A stretch of 64,000 bases of DNA, taken from positions 3,768,198 through 3,832,197 of the forward strand of contig JAVSMQ010000001.1 in assembly GCA_032027125.1 (NCBI GenBank). The letters run 5' to 3'. This DNA comes from JANJTB01 sp032027125. Its GTDB lineage: Bacteria; Bacteroidota; Ignavibacteria; Kapaibacteriales; UBA2268. Shown piece by piece: positions 33,341 through 42,451 of the stretch. Below the pieces are notes generated by a model. The model saw nothing but the letters and a program-made list of their open reading frames with translations, was not told the origin of the DNA and did not search any database. The position numbers were made by a program, and so were the translations under genes. Within the stretch, counting starts at the first letter, position 1; every line of letters begins with the position of its first letter.

Positions 33341-36300
33341 ATGTATTATATAAAAATATACTTGATTCTAATATTAATGTCATTCTCAATAGAAATGAGT
33401 GGCAGCCCTGTTAAAAATAAGGATATAGAAAAATTACAGGCGACAGAACTCGTTGTTAACGGAAATTTTAGTCAGGGTAGTACAGGATTCTATTCCGACT
33501 ATATTGATAGAACGGGTGGAACTTTTGCTGTAGGTGCTTTTGCAATAACAAATAACCCTAAATCCTATAACGTCGGTTTTGCTGACTGCTCTGACCATAC
33601 TCAGGATGCAGCGGGTTTAATGATGATATTTGATTCATATAAAGTATCGAATAAGATAGCATGGTCTCAATTAATTACTGTAAAAAGTAATACCGACTAT
33701 TTTTTTTCAATGTGGGCAACACGCCTTAACGGACCTGTTGAACCTGATTTACAAATACGTATAAACGGTGTAATTGTTCAACCTAATTTTCTTATTGGCG
33801 AACCCACCTGTACATGGTCTTATCATGAAATTTTCTGGAATTCAGGGAGTGCTACTTCAATAACTATTGATATAGTAAATTTAAATACATCTTTTTCCGG
33901 AAACGATTTCGCAATTGATGATATTTCTTTAATTGAATCAAAAACTATAATTCTTTGTGACAGTACCTTTTCAGTAAAATTAGGTGATGATTTTTTAATT
34001 TGTCCAAACGAAACAATAATTCTTGGTAACGAAAACGGCAGTAATCCCGATTATTCATTTATATGGTTTCCCAGCATTTTTCTAAACAGTAATAAAATTG
34101 GAAACCCGATATGCAAACCAGCACTCCCTGTAACTTATTTTGTAAAAATTACGAATACAATAACCAAATGTTTTTGTTTCGATACAATTGAAGTAAAATT
34201 TCTTCCGACAATCGCTCCTGAAATTGTTGCAAGTGAAAAATATCTCTGTAAATCACCGGTTACACTAAGAGTTGTTCAGGATTTCTCTGAATATAACTGG
34301 ATTGGAATGTTAAAAGGTAAAGAAATCACAGTTACCGAACCGGGGCTTTACTATGTTTATGTTTTAAATGATAACGGCTGCGAATCTGTTAATTCAATAT
34401 TAATCGAGAAAAAAGAAATAATTTTGGATTATCCGAAATTAATTGATTTCGGAAATATATGTAAATATAATTCTAAAGCCAGTAAGACAATTTTAGTTAA
34501 AAATATGACAGAAGATACTATGACGGTTACTTCTGTTAAACTCGATTCCAACAATAAATATTTTAACTTCAAAGTTTTAAACGATTCAAGTTATATTTAT
34601 CCTGATGATGTTTTTAGAATAGAACTAACCTTACGCGACAATCTGAAGGGTGAGTTAGAAGATAATCTGGAATTATTTATTTCCGAACCTTGTGTAGAAA
34701 CTATCAATATAAAAATAAAAGCAAATATAGTTCCAATAGAAATTTCGATGGATAAAACTATACAAAAATGTCCGGGAGTAAATTTAAATATTGGAAATGA
34801 TAAAGATGTTAACAACCTGAAATTTCAATGGCAGCCGGATTTTAATCTTGATGATGCTAATTCGCCCAACCCTATTTGTTCATCCGATACAAGTTTGAAA
34901 TATTTTGTTACAATAACTAACCAAATTGGCTGTACAGAAATTGATACTGTAATGGTTAATGTTTCAATAGCTCAGCTTGAAATAACCACTTCATCTTATG
35001 AAATTTGCAAAGAAACAGTGACCCTCACAGCCACTCCTGGTTTTGAGACTTATTTATGGTCGAACGGAGAAACCGAAAATATAATTACTGTCAATGACCC
35101 TGGTATTTATTCTTTGACAGCGACAGATAAATACGGCTGTAGTTTACAAAACAGCATAAAAATAAATTCATATAAATCCGGAATCATCACTCCTGAATTA
35201 ATTGATTTAGGGTATATTTGCAGCAGCGGTGAATCATCAGCCAGAGAATTTTCATTTTATAATAAATCGGATACTACTCTTACAGTCGAATCAGTTATAT
35301 TTGAAGCAGGAAATGAATTTTTTGAAGTTGAAATTTTAAATGAAAATAATAATATACAGCCTGACTCAGCCCTGTTCATTAAAATCATGACACTTGAAAA
35401 TACTTCAGGAATTACCTTAGGCAGAATAAAAATTAAAATTTCAGAACCTTGCATTGAATTAATAAGAATTGATGTAAAAGCCATTAACTCATATTTTATT
35501 GTTGATTATACTGACAGCTTAAGTGTGTGTGCAGGAGAATCATTATTTATCGGAAACAAAGGCGATGAAAGTTCTTATTCTTATAATTGGTCTCCCGTTC
35601 ATTTTCTGAATAATTCCAAAATCCCTAACCCAATATGCAAACCTGACTCAAATATTACTTATTTTGTTAATGTTATTAATAACGAATCAGGCTGCATCGC
35701 TTATGATACCGTTCATATAATAGTTATGTCAAGCAAAATTGAAATAAAAACTTCTTCAGAATATTTTTGTAAAGATGAAATCGAATTAACGGCTACGGAA
35801 GGATTTATTTCTTATCTTTGGTCAGATGGCAGCACCAACGGAATTATAAAAATTAAAGAATCCGGTATGTATGGAGTCACCGGCATTGACCGGAACGGCT
35901 GCAAAGCAGAAACTTTAATAAATATAAAACCTTATGAATTAAGAATTGATTTACCTGATGTAATTGACCTCGGTGAGGTATGTTTATTTGAAGAAAAAGC
36001 AATTGATGCCTATTTGGAAAACTTGTTAAATGAATTTACGATAGATACAATATATATTCAAAACGATTATGGTTTTGAATTAGAGGAAAATGTTAATAAT
36101 AACGAAACATTAATCACCGGTGATAAATACAACTTTAAAATGAAATCCGGTTTTAAAAAAGCCGGTAAATTTACCGATAAGTTGATAATCAGAATTAGTC
36201 AGCCGTGTCCGGCTACTTTCGAAATCGGATTAAAAGCAGATATTTTGGATAATAATCTTTATATCAGCATTCCTGATACTTTAGTCACAGTAGGAACAGA

Positions 36301-36937
36301 TATTTGTTTACCTGTTTATGCTTATACAGACTGTCCTGACTCTGAATTACCTCTTCAATATCAGGCAGAAGTTTCGGTGAACAGATTTTATTTCAAACCC
36401 GTAAATGTTCTAAACGGGACATTAAATTCAATTATTGAAAAAGATGATGTATTTTTAGTAAATTTTGAAGATGATGACACAAACTCATTTATTGGCAACG
36501 AAAGCAGAATTATTAATCATATTTGCGGAAAAGTTTTATTAGGAAAAAATAAGGAAACAGCTGTAAATTTCGAAAGTTTTAAACATAATTCAGATATAAA
36601 TATCATAAAGAAGAATGGAAGTATGAAAACTGAAATTTGTGAGTTTGATATAAGAGGAATTAAATATTTTAATCCTACAAAGATGATTGTTTCTAATGAC
36701 AAAACTTATAACAATATAATAATAAAAACTTTTTCACAAGAGAAAGGTTCATTTGATTTAAATATTTATAACTCAACAGGAGAATTATTAAGTAAAGTAA
36801 ATTGGTTCAATAACGATGAAATATTAAATGAAAAAACACATATTTTTGAAACAGTGAATTTCGGTACCGGTATCTATTTTATAGTGCTTCAATCACCATG
36901 GAATGTTTTAAGTGATAAAATAATAATAATAAAGTAA
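33341..36937 (+). CDS. giant secreted repeat protein with T9SS-type C-terminus
   Basis: A 1198-residue exported protein. It has a signal peptide (about 1-22), a CBM- or DUF642-like beta-sandwich (about 34-205, starting ELVVNGNFSQGSTGFYSD), then three copies of a roughly 250-residue module (about 205-470, 470-715, 715-960). Each copy combines a PKD-like unit (for example YNWSPVHFLNNSKIPNPICK), a second unit with YLWSNGE or YLWSDGS, and an Ig-like unit starting PxLIDLG or similar. Residues about 970-1110 look cohesin-like. The last 75 residues resemble a T9SS sorting domain, with FGTGIYFIVLQS. It probably acts at the cell surface as an adhesin or binding scaffold; no catalytic motif was seen. 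Confidence 0.8.
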   Translation: MYYIKIYLILILMSFSIEMSGSPVKNKDIEKLQATELVVNGNFSQGSTGFYSDYIDRTGGTFAVGAFAITNNPKSYNVGFADCSDHTQDAAGLMMIFDSYKVSNKIAWSQLITVKSNTDYFFSMWATRLNGPVEPDLQIRINGVIVQPNFLIGEPTCTWSYHEIFWNSGSATSITIDIVNLNTSFSGNDFAIDDISLIESKTIILCDSTFSVKLGDDFLICPNETIILGNENGSNPDYSFIWFPSIFLNSNKIGNPICKPALPVTYFVKITNTITKCFCFDTIEVKFLPTIAPEIVASEKYLCKSPVTLRVVQDFSEYNWIGMLKGKEITVTEPGLYYVYVLNDNGCESVNSILIEKKEIILDYPKLIDFGNICKYNSKASKTILVKNMTEDTMTVTSVKLDSNNKYFNFKVLNDSSYIYPDDVFRIELTLRDNLKGELEDNLELFISEPCVETINIKIKANIVPIEISMDKTIQKCPGVNLNIGNDKDVNNLKFQWQPDFNLDDANSPNPICSSDTSLKYFVTITNQIGCTEIDTVMVNVSIAQLEITTSSYEICKETVTLTATPGFETYLWSNGETENIITVNDPGIYSLTATDKYGCSLQNSIKINSYKSGIITPELIDLGYICSSGESSAREFSFYNKSDTTLTVESVIFEAGNEFFEVEILNENNNIQPDSALFIKIMTLENTSGITLGRIKIKISEPCIELIRIDVKAINSYFIVDYTDSLSVCAGESLFIGNKGDESSYSYNWSPVHFLNNSKIPNPICKPDSNITYFVNVINNESGCIAYDTVHIIVMSSKIEIKTSSEYFCKDEIELTATEGFISYLWSDGSTNGIIKIKESGMYGVTGIDRNGCKAETLINIKPYELRIDLPDVIDLGEVCLFEEKAIDAYLENLLNEFTIDTIYIQNDYGFELEENVNNNETLITGDKYNFKMKSGFKKAGKFTDKLIIRISQPCPATFEIGLKADILDNNLYISIPDTLVTVGTDICLPVYAYTDCPDSELPLQYQAEVSVNRFYFKPVNVLNGTLNSIIEKDDVFLVNFEDDDTNSFIGNESRIINHICGKVLLGKNKETAVNFESFKHNSDINIIKKNGSMKTEICEFDIRGIKYFNPTKMIVSNDKTYNNIIIKTFSQEKGSFDLNIYNSTGELLSKVNWFNNDEILNEKTHIFETVNFGTGIYFIVLQSPWNVLSDKIIIIK

Positions 36938-36938
36938 A

Positions 36939-36990
36939 TTCCAATCAATTCAATCATAACAATCAGGTTCAATCAAGGGTTCAGACAAAT
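36939..36990. repeat. partial copy of the flanking dispersed repeat (tail)
   Basis: TTCCAATCAATTCAATCATA through GGGTTCAGACAAATT closely matches the end of the repeat at 39421-39550. Only the tail is present, between two convergent genes. Confidence 0.65.
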
Positions 36991-36996
36991 TTCCCC

Positions 36997-37467
36997 TTAA
37001 TATATCACCGGCTGAAGGCTGCCTATTGTGACAAAACTGGTGTATGTGTTCTGAAGTTTGAATTTCCCGTTTACCAAAATGGCTTCAATCATTATTCTTT
37101 CGGATGCTTTCTGGCAGATGTAGCCGTAAGTGGCTTTAAATACTGCACGATTGCCGCGGATGGTCTCTTTCATGTATAATCCGGAAACCTCCTTTAATTC
37201 AACTAAATTGCCATACACACTCCGGTTCGAGTCCTGGGCTTTGATATACTGGGCAAGTGTATATTTTGTCCGGTAATCCGAAGATGTCAACTGATAATAC
37301 GCTTCTTCAAATTTGCCCTGCTTCAGAAGTTCCTGATAGGGGAGAATGAGTTCATTTTTGATTCGCGGCTCGACCTCATTTCTTGTATTAATCTGCATAA
37401 AAAATGCTAATCCGCCCATTAACGCAATCACCGCTACAATTATCCAAACTATATATTTACCCTGCAT
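36997..37467 (-). CDS. hypothetical single-pass membrane protein
   Basis: A 156-residue protein with one N-terminal membrane helix (about 5-24, IVWIIVAVIALMGGLAFFM) and a soluble domain outside the cytoplasm. The segment LLKQGKFEEAYYQLTSSDYR resembles the first helices of small NTF2-like or DUF3887/DUF4864-type domains, but I cannot assign a family. It is convergent with the giant T9SS gene and stands alone upstream of the repeat region. No lipobox. Confidence 0.65.
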   Translation of the reverse strand: MQGKYIVWIIVAVIALMGGLAFFMQINTRNEVEPRIKNELILPYQELLKQGKFEEAYYQLTSSDYRTKYTLAQYIKAQDSNRSVYGNLVELKEVSGLYMKETIRGNRAVFKATYGYICQKASERIMIEAILVNGKFKLQNTYTSFVTIGSLQPVIY

Positions 37468-37705
37468 GTTCTTTCCAATTGAATTTTCTGAAAAACTTTA
37501 TTAATCCTGTCACGGTGATTCAACAATTAATTCATGTTTTTATTGTAGATGGGATGATATGTACTTTTAATTATTTTGCTTGTACTCCACGATTCGTTAT
37601 TCTGAGTGGAGCAAAGACCACGAAGTAGCGGCGTAGCCAATCCATGAATTAATTTCCACCCCCTGCCCCCGCCAGCGGGGGACAAATACAAAAACACAAG
37701 AAATT

Positions 37706-37868
37706 CGTCACTCTGAGCTTGCGAAGTATCCATGATTTTATTAATTAGCAGCCTGGACTCTTCGTAAACTCAGAGTGACGAATCCCGGAGTATCCGAATC
37801 ACTGATTTTATTGATTTTCAATCCGTGGAATCTGTGTAATCAGTTCAATCCGTGATTCTGACAAATTC
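37706..37868. repeat. composite repeat R1 (hairpin plus tail)
   Basis: An inverted repeat (CGTCACTCTGAG at 37706 with CTCAGAGTGACG ending 37780) is followed by a tail containing ATTGATTTTCAATCCGTGGA and ending TTCTGACAAATT. R2 at 37958 repeats the whole unit with a few changes. Upstream, 37592-37628 contains a degraded half copy (TTCTGAGTGGAGCAAAG). Confidence 0.8.
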
Positions 37869-37957
37869 CAAATATTGCTTTGGATTTTTCCCCTCCTTGG
37901 TAAGGAGGGGATTAAGGGGTGGTGGTTTTCAAAATCCACCTCAGCTCTTTTTGGAAA

Positions 37958-38118
37958 GTCACTCTGAGCTTGCGAAGAGTCCAGGCTGTTAATTAATGAA
38001 AACATGGACTCTTCGTAAACTCAGAGTGACGAATCCCGGAGTTTCCAAATCACTGATTTTATTGATTTTCAATCCGTGGAATCCGTGTAATCTGTTCAAT
38101 CCGTGATTCTGACAAATT
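37958..38118. repeat. composite repeat R2, left border of the 57-unit array
   Basis: The same hairpin-plus-tail unit as R1. Between R1 and R2 lies CCCCTCCTTGGTAAGGAGGG, another palindromic motif (37892-37911). Segment 37991-38053 is repeated directly at 39421-39483 with 59 of 63 identical bases, so R2 and R3 bracket the array. Confidence 0.8.
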
Positions 38119-38222
38119 ACAATGGAGACAAGGAACGCTAAAATGGAGACAAACATCGCTCGGATAAGTCAACAAAACATTATGATGATTCTTCCGATAT
38201 GTCTGTTGAAACAAAAAAGGGG

Positions 38223-39419
38223 TCGGAAACTTCATCAGGGTCGTCGGAAACTTCATCAGGGTTGTCGGAAACTTCATCAGGGTTGTCGGAAACTTCATCA
38301 GGGTTGTCGGAAACTTCATCAGGGTTGTCGGAAACTTCATCAGGGTCGTCGGAAGGTTCAGCATAATGGTCGGAAGGTTCAGCGTAACGGTCGGAAGGTT
38401 CAGCGTAACGGTCGGATAATTAAAAACATTGCGTTTCCGTTGAGTTGCAACGCGTTTCCGTTGAGTTGCAACGCATTTCCGTTGACTTGCAACGCATTTC
38501 CGTTGACTTGCAACGCATTTCCGTTGACTTGCAATGCATTTCCGTTGAGTTGCAACGCGTTTCCGGTGAGATGCAACGCGTTTCCGTTGAGTTGAAACGC
38601 GTTTCTGATGAGATGCAACGCGTTTCCGTTGAGATGCAACGCGTTTCCGTTGAGTTGAAACGCGTTTCTGATGAGATGCAACGCGTTTCCGGTGAGATGC
38701 AACACATTTCTGATGACTTACAACCCTCGAATGAGGTCAACGGAGTCTCGGATGAGGTCAACGGAGTCTCGAATGAGGTCAACGGAGTCTCGAATGAGGT
38801 CAACGGAGTCTCGAATGAGGTCAACGGAGTCTCGAATGAGGTCAACGGAGTCTCGAATGAGGTCAACGGAGTCTCGAATGAGGTCAACGGAGTCTCGAAT
38901 GAGGTCAACGGAGTCTCGAATGAGGTCAACNNNNNNNNNNNNNNNNNNNNNNNNNNNNNNNNNNNNNNNNACGGAGTCTCGAATGAGGTCAACGGAGTCT
39001 CGAATGAGGTCAACGGAGTCTCGAATGAGGTCAACGGAGTCTCGAATGAGGTCAACGGAGTCTCGGATGACGACTTGCAACGCTCGGATGACGACTTGTA
39101 ACGCTCGGATGACCACCTGCAACACTCGGATGACGACTTACAACGCTCGGATGATGACTTGCAACGCTCGGATGATGACTTGCAACGCTCGGATGACGAC
39201 TTGCAACGCTCGGATGCCGACTTACAACGCTCGGATGGCGACTTACAACGCTCGGATGCCGACTTACAACGCTCGGATGCCGACCTGCAACGCTCGGATG
39301 ACGACTTGCAACGCTCGGATGGCGACTTACAACGCTCGGATGACCGCCTGCAACGCTCGGATGACCGCCTGCAACGCTCGGATGGCGACTTACAACGCTC
39401 GGATGCCGACCTGCAATGC
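38223..39419. repeat. 57-unit 21-bp tandem array in one register
   Basis: All units start at 38223 plus a multiple of 21; the span is exactly 57 units including the N gap. In order: 6 units starting TCGGAAACTTCATCAGGG; 3 starting TCGGAAGGTTCAGC; 1 bridging unit (38412); 14 of GTTTCCGTTGAGTTGCAA type; 16 starting TCGAATGAGGTCAACGG (containing the gap); 17 starting TCGGATGACGACTTGCAA. Neighbouring blocks share parts: the 14- and 17-unit blocks both end TTGCAACGC. In the forward frame from 38433 the units encode heptads such as LQRISVD with L/M, V/I and D/E exchanges, but that frame has stops in the 3-unit block and a TAA at 39099-39101. No ribosome site or convincing gene was found. Confidence 0.92.
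38931..38970. other. assembly gap (40 N) inside the array
   Basis: Forty unknown bases. The units on either side keep the same 21-bp phase (38914 to 38977 is 63 bp), so either the gap length is right or it is off by whole units. The true array may be longer than shown. Confidence 0.95.
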
Positions 39420-39420
39420 T

Positions 39421-39550
39421 AATTAATGAAAACATGGACTCTTCGCAGGCTCAGAGTGACGAATCCCGGAGTTTCCGAATCACGAATTTAAACATATTCC
39501 AATCAATTAAATCATAAAAATCAGATTAATCAAAGGTTCTGACAAATTTC
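39421..39550. repeat. composite repeat R3, right border of the array
   Basis: Starts AATTAATGAAAACATGGACT immediately after the last array unit. It contains only the right half of the hairpin, then a tail ending GGTTCTGACAAATTTC. The first 63 bp match 37991-38053 in R2. Confidence 0.8.
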
Positions 39551-40075
39551 AATGCCGGATTTTAGATTTATTTACTCACATATATACATTTATCACAATA
39601 TTTATCCATTATTTATTAATTTTATTCCTATATTACCTTAAATACTATCTGTCCGCATAATTTTTTTCAGGTCATAATAATGTTATTTTAATAGAAGTTA
39701 TAAAAAAAATAAAAAAAAAATAAGCATCTAAGTAATTTATAAGTAAAAATACGCTTGTTTATATGGAAAAGTTTATTATATTTGTAATGGTATTGTATTA
39801 ATTGTAAATACTTTTATGAATAAAAAGTATGTTGAACTTTAAAAAATGGTTTGGTATGGAATTTGCTGAAGTTAAAAAAGCTTGTTGAACGTTGTCTTTT
39901 GAGTAAATAATGATGAAGACCGGATGGATTTTGGAAGGACCAAAATTCAGTAATTTTACTGACCATAACAATGGTCATAAGGTCTTACTTTTGTAAGTAT
40001 CAAAGAATGTTTATTCAAATGTTGATTTTAAAAAAGAAAAATATATATTATATAACTTATTATGGAGAGATGATG
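39551..40075. other. AT-rich leader region of the surface-protein gene
   Basis: 525 bp with no convincing gene. It is very AT-rich to about 39780 and contains a promoter candidate at 39754-39784. This implies an untranslated leader of almost 290 nt before the start at 40076; no known riboswitch fold was recognised in it. Confidence 0.55.
39754..39784 (+). promoter_or_regulatory. candidate Bacteroidota-type promoter of the surface-protein operon
   Basis: CTTG at 39754-39757 and TATATTTG at 39777-39784 with 19 bp between them, the same geometry as the tRNA-Cys promoter. It would give a transcript start near 39790. Confidence 0.6.
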
Positions 40076-42340
40076 ATGACTTTTACGAATCTCAAGAGTT
40101 TGTGTCTGGCAATTACAATGCTGGCAATTCTTCCTCTTAGCGATGTGTTTTCTCAGGATTTAATTATGGAAACTGCCGGTGCAACTTATAATGCAACTGC
40201 AAATGGTGTTATTAAAATGAAAGGTGCTGCAAGTTCTTTTGTCAACAATAATGCTAATCCTTTAGGCACAACTTCCGGCGATGCAATTCCAGGTATTGTT
40301 GACTGGGCATCTACTGTTGGACAAGATGTTCAGGGACTATATTATACAAATATGGTTATTTCCGGTGGAGCAAATAAAAATATCCTTGATGGTGTTTACA
40401 TTACAGGTCTTGCAAATCTTACACCTCCTTCAGGATATGCTAATTTTGCTACTTACCCATTCTATATTGAAGCTACTGCTCAGTTATTAGCTACAAATAC
40501 TTTTGCCGGTACATTTAACTATATTGGTACAACTCAGAGTATATTTCCTGTAACAGGTGATAACGCTTATAACAATTTAGCAATGGACAATGCTACTCCA
40601 GGAGCATATACAATGCCGGATGCAACAGTAACAACTGTTAATGGTACAATTGCACTTACAGCTTTAAATACTTTGGCTGTTGAAGGTGACTTGTTTACTG
40701 GTCTTGCTTCTTCGATTGCCGGTGTCGTGAATGTAACGGAGGGTGGTACTATTAATATTGCTACCAGTACTGGTGCAGGTCTAAACGATATCACATTTGC
40801 TGGAAATATAACAGTAACAGATGGTTCAATAATAGCAGATGCAGCTACAGATGCTAAAGTTATTATTGGTTCCAATTCTACTTTAGCTCTTGCTGCTACA
40901 ACAGGTATATTAAATTTTTCTGCAGGAACATTCCTTGATATTACCGGTGCTATTACAAATGCAGGTGCTGGTACAAACCTACTTTTCGATGCGACCTCTA
41001 CTGTTACTTATGATGGTACTGCTGATCCTCAAACCATTTTGCCAACAGTTAATAGCAATCCTTATGGTAATCTTATTCTTTCAAGTGGTGAGAAAGTTGG
41101 TGGACTTGAAGCTACTTATGCTGCTTTAGACAAAAACAATATTGCTATAGCTGGTGATTTCTCGCTTGCAGGTGGAAATTTAGATATGGTAACCAACTAT
41201 GACGCAATAAATGAAGTCGGTTATGTTAATATGCTTGATGAAGATGCAGCTGCAAATTATACAGATTTAGCTGAAGTTGTCGGTGGTTTTAGACGCCAAT
41301 TCACAACAGCTGCCGAAGGTCCATATACATTCAACAATAGTGGTACTGAGTTGACATTTACTGGTGCTCCTGCTGCTGCAGGTTACTATCAGTTGAATAT
41401 TCAAGGTGGTGTAGACCCATATACTTTTGTAGAAGATACTGACGTAGATAGAAAAGTTGTTCCAACTTATGCTGCTGCTTTAGGTGATATTGAATATACA
41501 ATCAAAGTTGCATATCTTGATGATGAGAAACCAACATTCACTACAAATCCTGACAACTTAACTCTTGCTAATATGAAATTCTTTGAAGCTGACGAACAAC
41601 CTGCCTCTGAGAAGTTAGCCGGTTCAGGTTATGTTAGAGTAGATCCTACAGCTACAACCTTCGGTACTTTAAGTTTATCAGGAATTCTTAAAGGTACTGG
41701 TGCTGTTGATAACGTGATTGAAAAAGAATTCACTTCAGGACATGACCTTGTTCTTCGTGCTAATAATACAATGTACTCAATTATGGCTGGTCGTTGGTCT
41801 AACCCAAATACTTGGGATGAAGGTAGAACTCCTGTTGAAGATGATAATGTTGAAGTTAGAAACTTTGTTTACGTTGGTATTGATGCCGGAACTGGTGGTT
41901 TTGCAGCTACAGATGGCGGTACAACTGACGATAATACTTTAGCTGCTGCAGTAGTTAATAGAAGAAGTGAATCTAATCTTTATTTTAATGCACCAGGTGA
42001 CTGGGATGCAGCAGCAAGATCAATTAAGATTGCAAGTGCTATAACAGGTGCTGCACTTGTCATTGGTAATGAAGATAATGATGATGGGTATGTGTTTAAG
42101 ACATCATTAGCAGCTGCAGGTTCATTCTTGAATGCTAATACTACTGCACATACCGGTGGTCTTCAGATTGCAGATGTATTTACAAATAAAGCTGGAATTA
42201 ACAGCGGAAATAGAAATACAGTTAATGGTTTATGGCTTGTTGATTTAATTGGTGTTGATAAACTCCCGATATTCAGCACTTACGAACTTAAAAACGAAGG
42301 TGCTATTAATAACACTGGTATCATTGAAGTTGGTGAATAA
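40076..42340 (+). CDS. secreted Gly/Ala/Thr/Asn-rich surface protein
   Basis: A 754-residue exported protein with a clear signal peptide (LAITMLAILPLSDVFSQ). The mature chain is beta-rich and low in Lys/Arg, with many Gly, Ala, Thr, Asn and Asp residues, as in S-layer or filamentous adhesins. Residues near 570 carry GRWSNPNTWDEGRTP, a motif common in T9SS-exported surface proteins. No sorting domain is recognisable at the C-terminus, which ends NNTGIIEVGE. Of three tandem ATGs I chose 40076, 8 nt after GGAG. Codon choice looks more uniform than in neighbouring genes, hinting at high expression, which the strong promoter and downstream hairpin support. It could be the major surface protein. 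Confidence 0.75.
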   Translation: MTFTNLKSLCLAITMLAILPLSDVFSQDLIMETAGATYNATANGVIKMKGAASSFVNNNANPLGTTSGDAIPGIVDWASTVGQDVQGLYYTNMVISGGANKNILDGVYITGLANLTPPSGYANFATYPFYIEATAQLLATNTFAGTFNYIGTTQSIFPVTGDNAYNNLAMDNATPGAYTMPDATVTTVNGTIALTALNTLAVEGDLFTGLASSIAGVVNVTEGGTINIATSTGAGLNDITFAGNITVTDGSIIADAATDAKVIIGSNSTLALAATTGILNFSAGTFLDITGAITNAGAGTNLLFDATSTVTYDGTADPQTILPTVNSNPYGNLILSSGEKVGGLEATYAALDKNNIAIAGDFSLAGGNLDMVTNYDAINEVGYVNMLDEDAAANYTDLAEVVGGFRRQFTTAAEGPYTFNNSGTELTFTGAPAAAGYYQLNIQGGVDPYTFVEDTDVDRKVVPTYAAALGDIEYTIKVAYLDDEKPTFTTNPDNLTLANMKFFEADEQPASEKLAGSGYVRVDPTATTFGTLSLSGILKGTGAVDNVIEKEFTSGHDLVLRANNTMYSIMAGRWSNPNTWDEGRTPVEDDNVEVRNFVYVGIDAGTGGFAATDGGTTDDNTLAAAVVNRRSESNLYFNAPGDWDAAARSIKIASAITGAALVIGNEDNDDGYVFKTSLAAAGSFLNANTTAHTGGLQIADVFTNKAGINSGNRNTVNGLWLVDLIGVDKLPIFSTYELKNEGAINNTGIIEVGE

Positions 42341-42367
42341 TCAATTTATTTGTTGATTAATAATTAT

Positions 42368-42402
42368 TGGGGCATGTGTGTAAAAGCATGCCCCACTTTT
42401 TA
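42368..42402 (+). terminator. hairpin between first and second surface genes
   Basis: A perfect 9-bp stem TGGGGCATG/CATGCCCCA (42368-42376 with 42387-42395) with a 10-base loop, then CTTTTT. It lies 28 bp after the stop and may allow partial readthrough, giving the first gene a higher transcript level. Confidence 0.8.
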
Positions 42403-42451
42403 AAAAGATATTTTATTTAAAATTTAGGTAGATAAAGATAATTAAAGTTAT

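Noticed and set aside
38122..39435. Several long open frames on both strands across the array, some over 200 codons
   Set aside because: A stop-free 21-bp unit is open in most frames. No frame runs through the whole array, none has a ribosome site, and their products are pure repeats. I kept the heptad pattern only as a finding.
39571..39753. A small gene before the surface-protein operon
   Set aside because: Only short AT-rich frames without ribosome sites; treated as untranslated.
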